DNA of 64,000 nucleotides, taken from the NCBI GenBank assembly GCA_030062745.1, contig CP099854.1, forward strand, positions 8,830,014 to 8,894,013, given 5' to 3'. Source of the stretch: Capitulum mitella (Eukaryota > Arthropoda > Thecostraca > Pollicipedomorpha > Pollicipedidae). Of the stretch, positions 63,133 to 64,000 are shown one piece after another (the stretch's first letter is position 1; every line of letters begins with the position of its first letter). Under the pieces are notes generated by a model. It was not told the DNA's origin and searched no databases. It saw only the letters and a list, made by a program, of their open reading frames with translations. The translations under genes and the position numbers were made by a program.

Positions 63133-63586
63133 CAGTGCTGGAAAAACCATCGTTTTCAGGTGTCAAGGAGCACCAAAAACTTTATACTCCAAGAAAAAAT
63201 TTTGCACTCCAAAATGGTTATTTGCCCCCCCCCCCCAAGAGACATGAATGTTCCCACTCAACCAGAGTTTGAAGTTTCCCAGCATCCCCCCCCCCCCGTT
63301 GATGCTTTAGCATTCATACTCGACTAATGCAGTACACTCCGAACCCACTGCCAGACGCCTTCTACCCCCCCCCCCGGTCAACAACTCCGCTGACCTACCA
63401 AGTAGACCCAGGAAACTAATTTGTCCCCCCCCCCGCAAACGGAGTCGTTGGATCCGCCCTCCTCGCCACATATGTTTGCAAAGCACCTAATTAGTCCATG
63501 TTTCTCACATAAACGTATGGAATTTTACACTCCAAAAGAAAATTTGTACTCCAACACCAGGAAGAAAAACCTGGTTTCCAACACTG
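63133..63586. mobile_element. hAT-like MITE (copy 3) with perfect 8-bp target duplication
   Basis: The left end is CAGTGCTGGAAAAAC and the right end is CCAACACTG, so the terminal inverted repeats begin CAGTG(C/T)TGGAAA. A further inner match is TTTTC.(T/A)GGTGT, then CTCC-containing AT-rich DNA. Both flanks carry GCCAGGAG (63125-63132 and 63587-63594), an exact 8-bp duplication. CAGNG ends and 8-bp duplications are hallmarks of the hAT superfamily. The 454-bp body has no transposase and four poly-C tracts. Only its ends resemble the copies at 53206 and 54725. Confidence 0.88.
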
Positions 63587-64000
63587 GCCAGGAGTGACCG
63601 AGTCACAGCAGGAGCCATAGCAGAAGTCACGGCAGAACTGGGAGTGGAACCGGGAGGCGAACGATTCTTTTTGCGAGCCAGAGCTGGCACTGGAGCAGTC
63701 TTCAACGGTAGGAGGGAGCGATTATCCTGGAGGGGAGACCGGTCGGGAACACTTCTTCGTGTCGGGAAAAAGTAACCAGTTGGACTTCGGATGCCAAATG
63801 GGACATGACACTCCGAACTGGCCAAATTTGGTCACACAGTACGTATTCAAAACCTATAAAAATGAGCTGATTTTGTCGTATAAAATCGTTACGTTTCGAA
63901 AGTACAGATCTACTCAATTCCGTCCGCTGATATCTCGTTCAGAAAACCTTACGCGCATCCATCCCGCCCCTGGCACTTGGCTCCGACCACGCCCTGCTAA

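Overview
The window reads as nuclear DNA of an animal, most plausibly an arthropod (a crustacean would fit), although nothing in it fixes the species. The reasons are small exons with GT-AG introns, AATAAA signals, tRNA-derived SINE-like repeats, many micro- and minisatellites, and two genes recognisable as metazoan families. The sequence is GC-rich by eye and most of it is non-coding. Most long open frames lie over tandem repeats or GC-rich DNA and are not genes.

Gene 1 (386-1394, + strand) is the 3' end of myo-inositol-3-phosphate synthase (INO1/ISYNA1): the last two coding exons, a stop at 1394 and a poly(A) signal at 1639. The rest of the gene lies before the window.

Gene 2 (33082 down to 3232, - strand) is an EFA6/PSD-type exchange factor for the small GTPase ARF6. 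Ten exons were found by family resemblance and joined by compatible splice phases. They encode a Pro/Ser-rich N-terminal part, a Sec7 domain split by a 15 kb intron, a PH domain, a C-terminal coiled coil and a Lys-rich tail. The model gives about 874 codons, but the frame stays open only if one surplus base is discounted at 9571 and one at 32588-32606. Two 3' ends are predicted: a short form stopping at 7630 and a long form spliced to a terminal exon at 3559-3232. The two genes converge tail to tail around 1.6-2.1 kb. The start of EFA6 was not found in the window.

From 33083 to 64000 no exon is recognised with confidence. This stretch holds tetranucleotide arrays, at least ten minisatellites, a satellite of about 101 bp units (51.8-52.8 kb), SINE-like pieces, a dispersed retroelement-like 3' end of about 50 bp, and a family of short hAT-like MITEs. 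One MITE (63133-63586) has a perfect 8-bp target duplication; another (53206-53587) has a near-perfect one and carries a nested insertion.

Other notable structure: a 34-bp perfect palindrome (13635), a hairpin with an 18-bp stem (28349), a 16-bp minisatellite built on AGGTCA half-sites beside the acceptor of the last EFA6 exon, a threefold repeated splice donor in EFA6, and at least 20 copies of the CRE octamer TGACGTCA, five of them in one intron. I found no bacterial or viral genes, no CRISPR array and no convincing new protein system.
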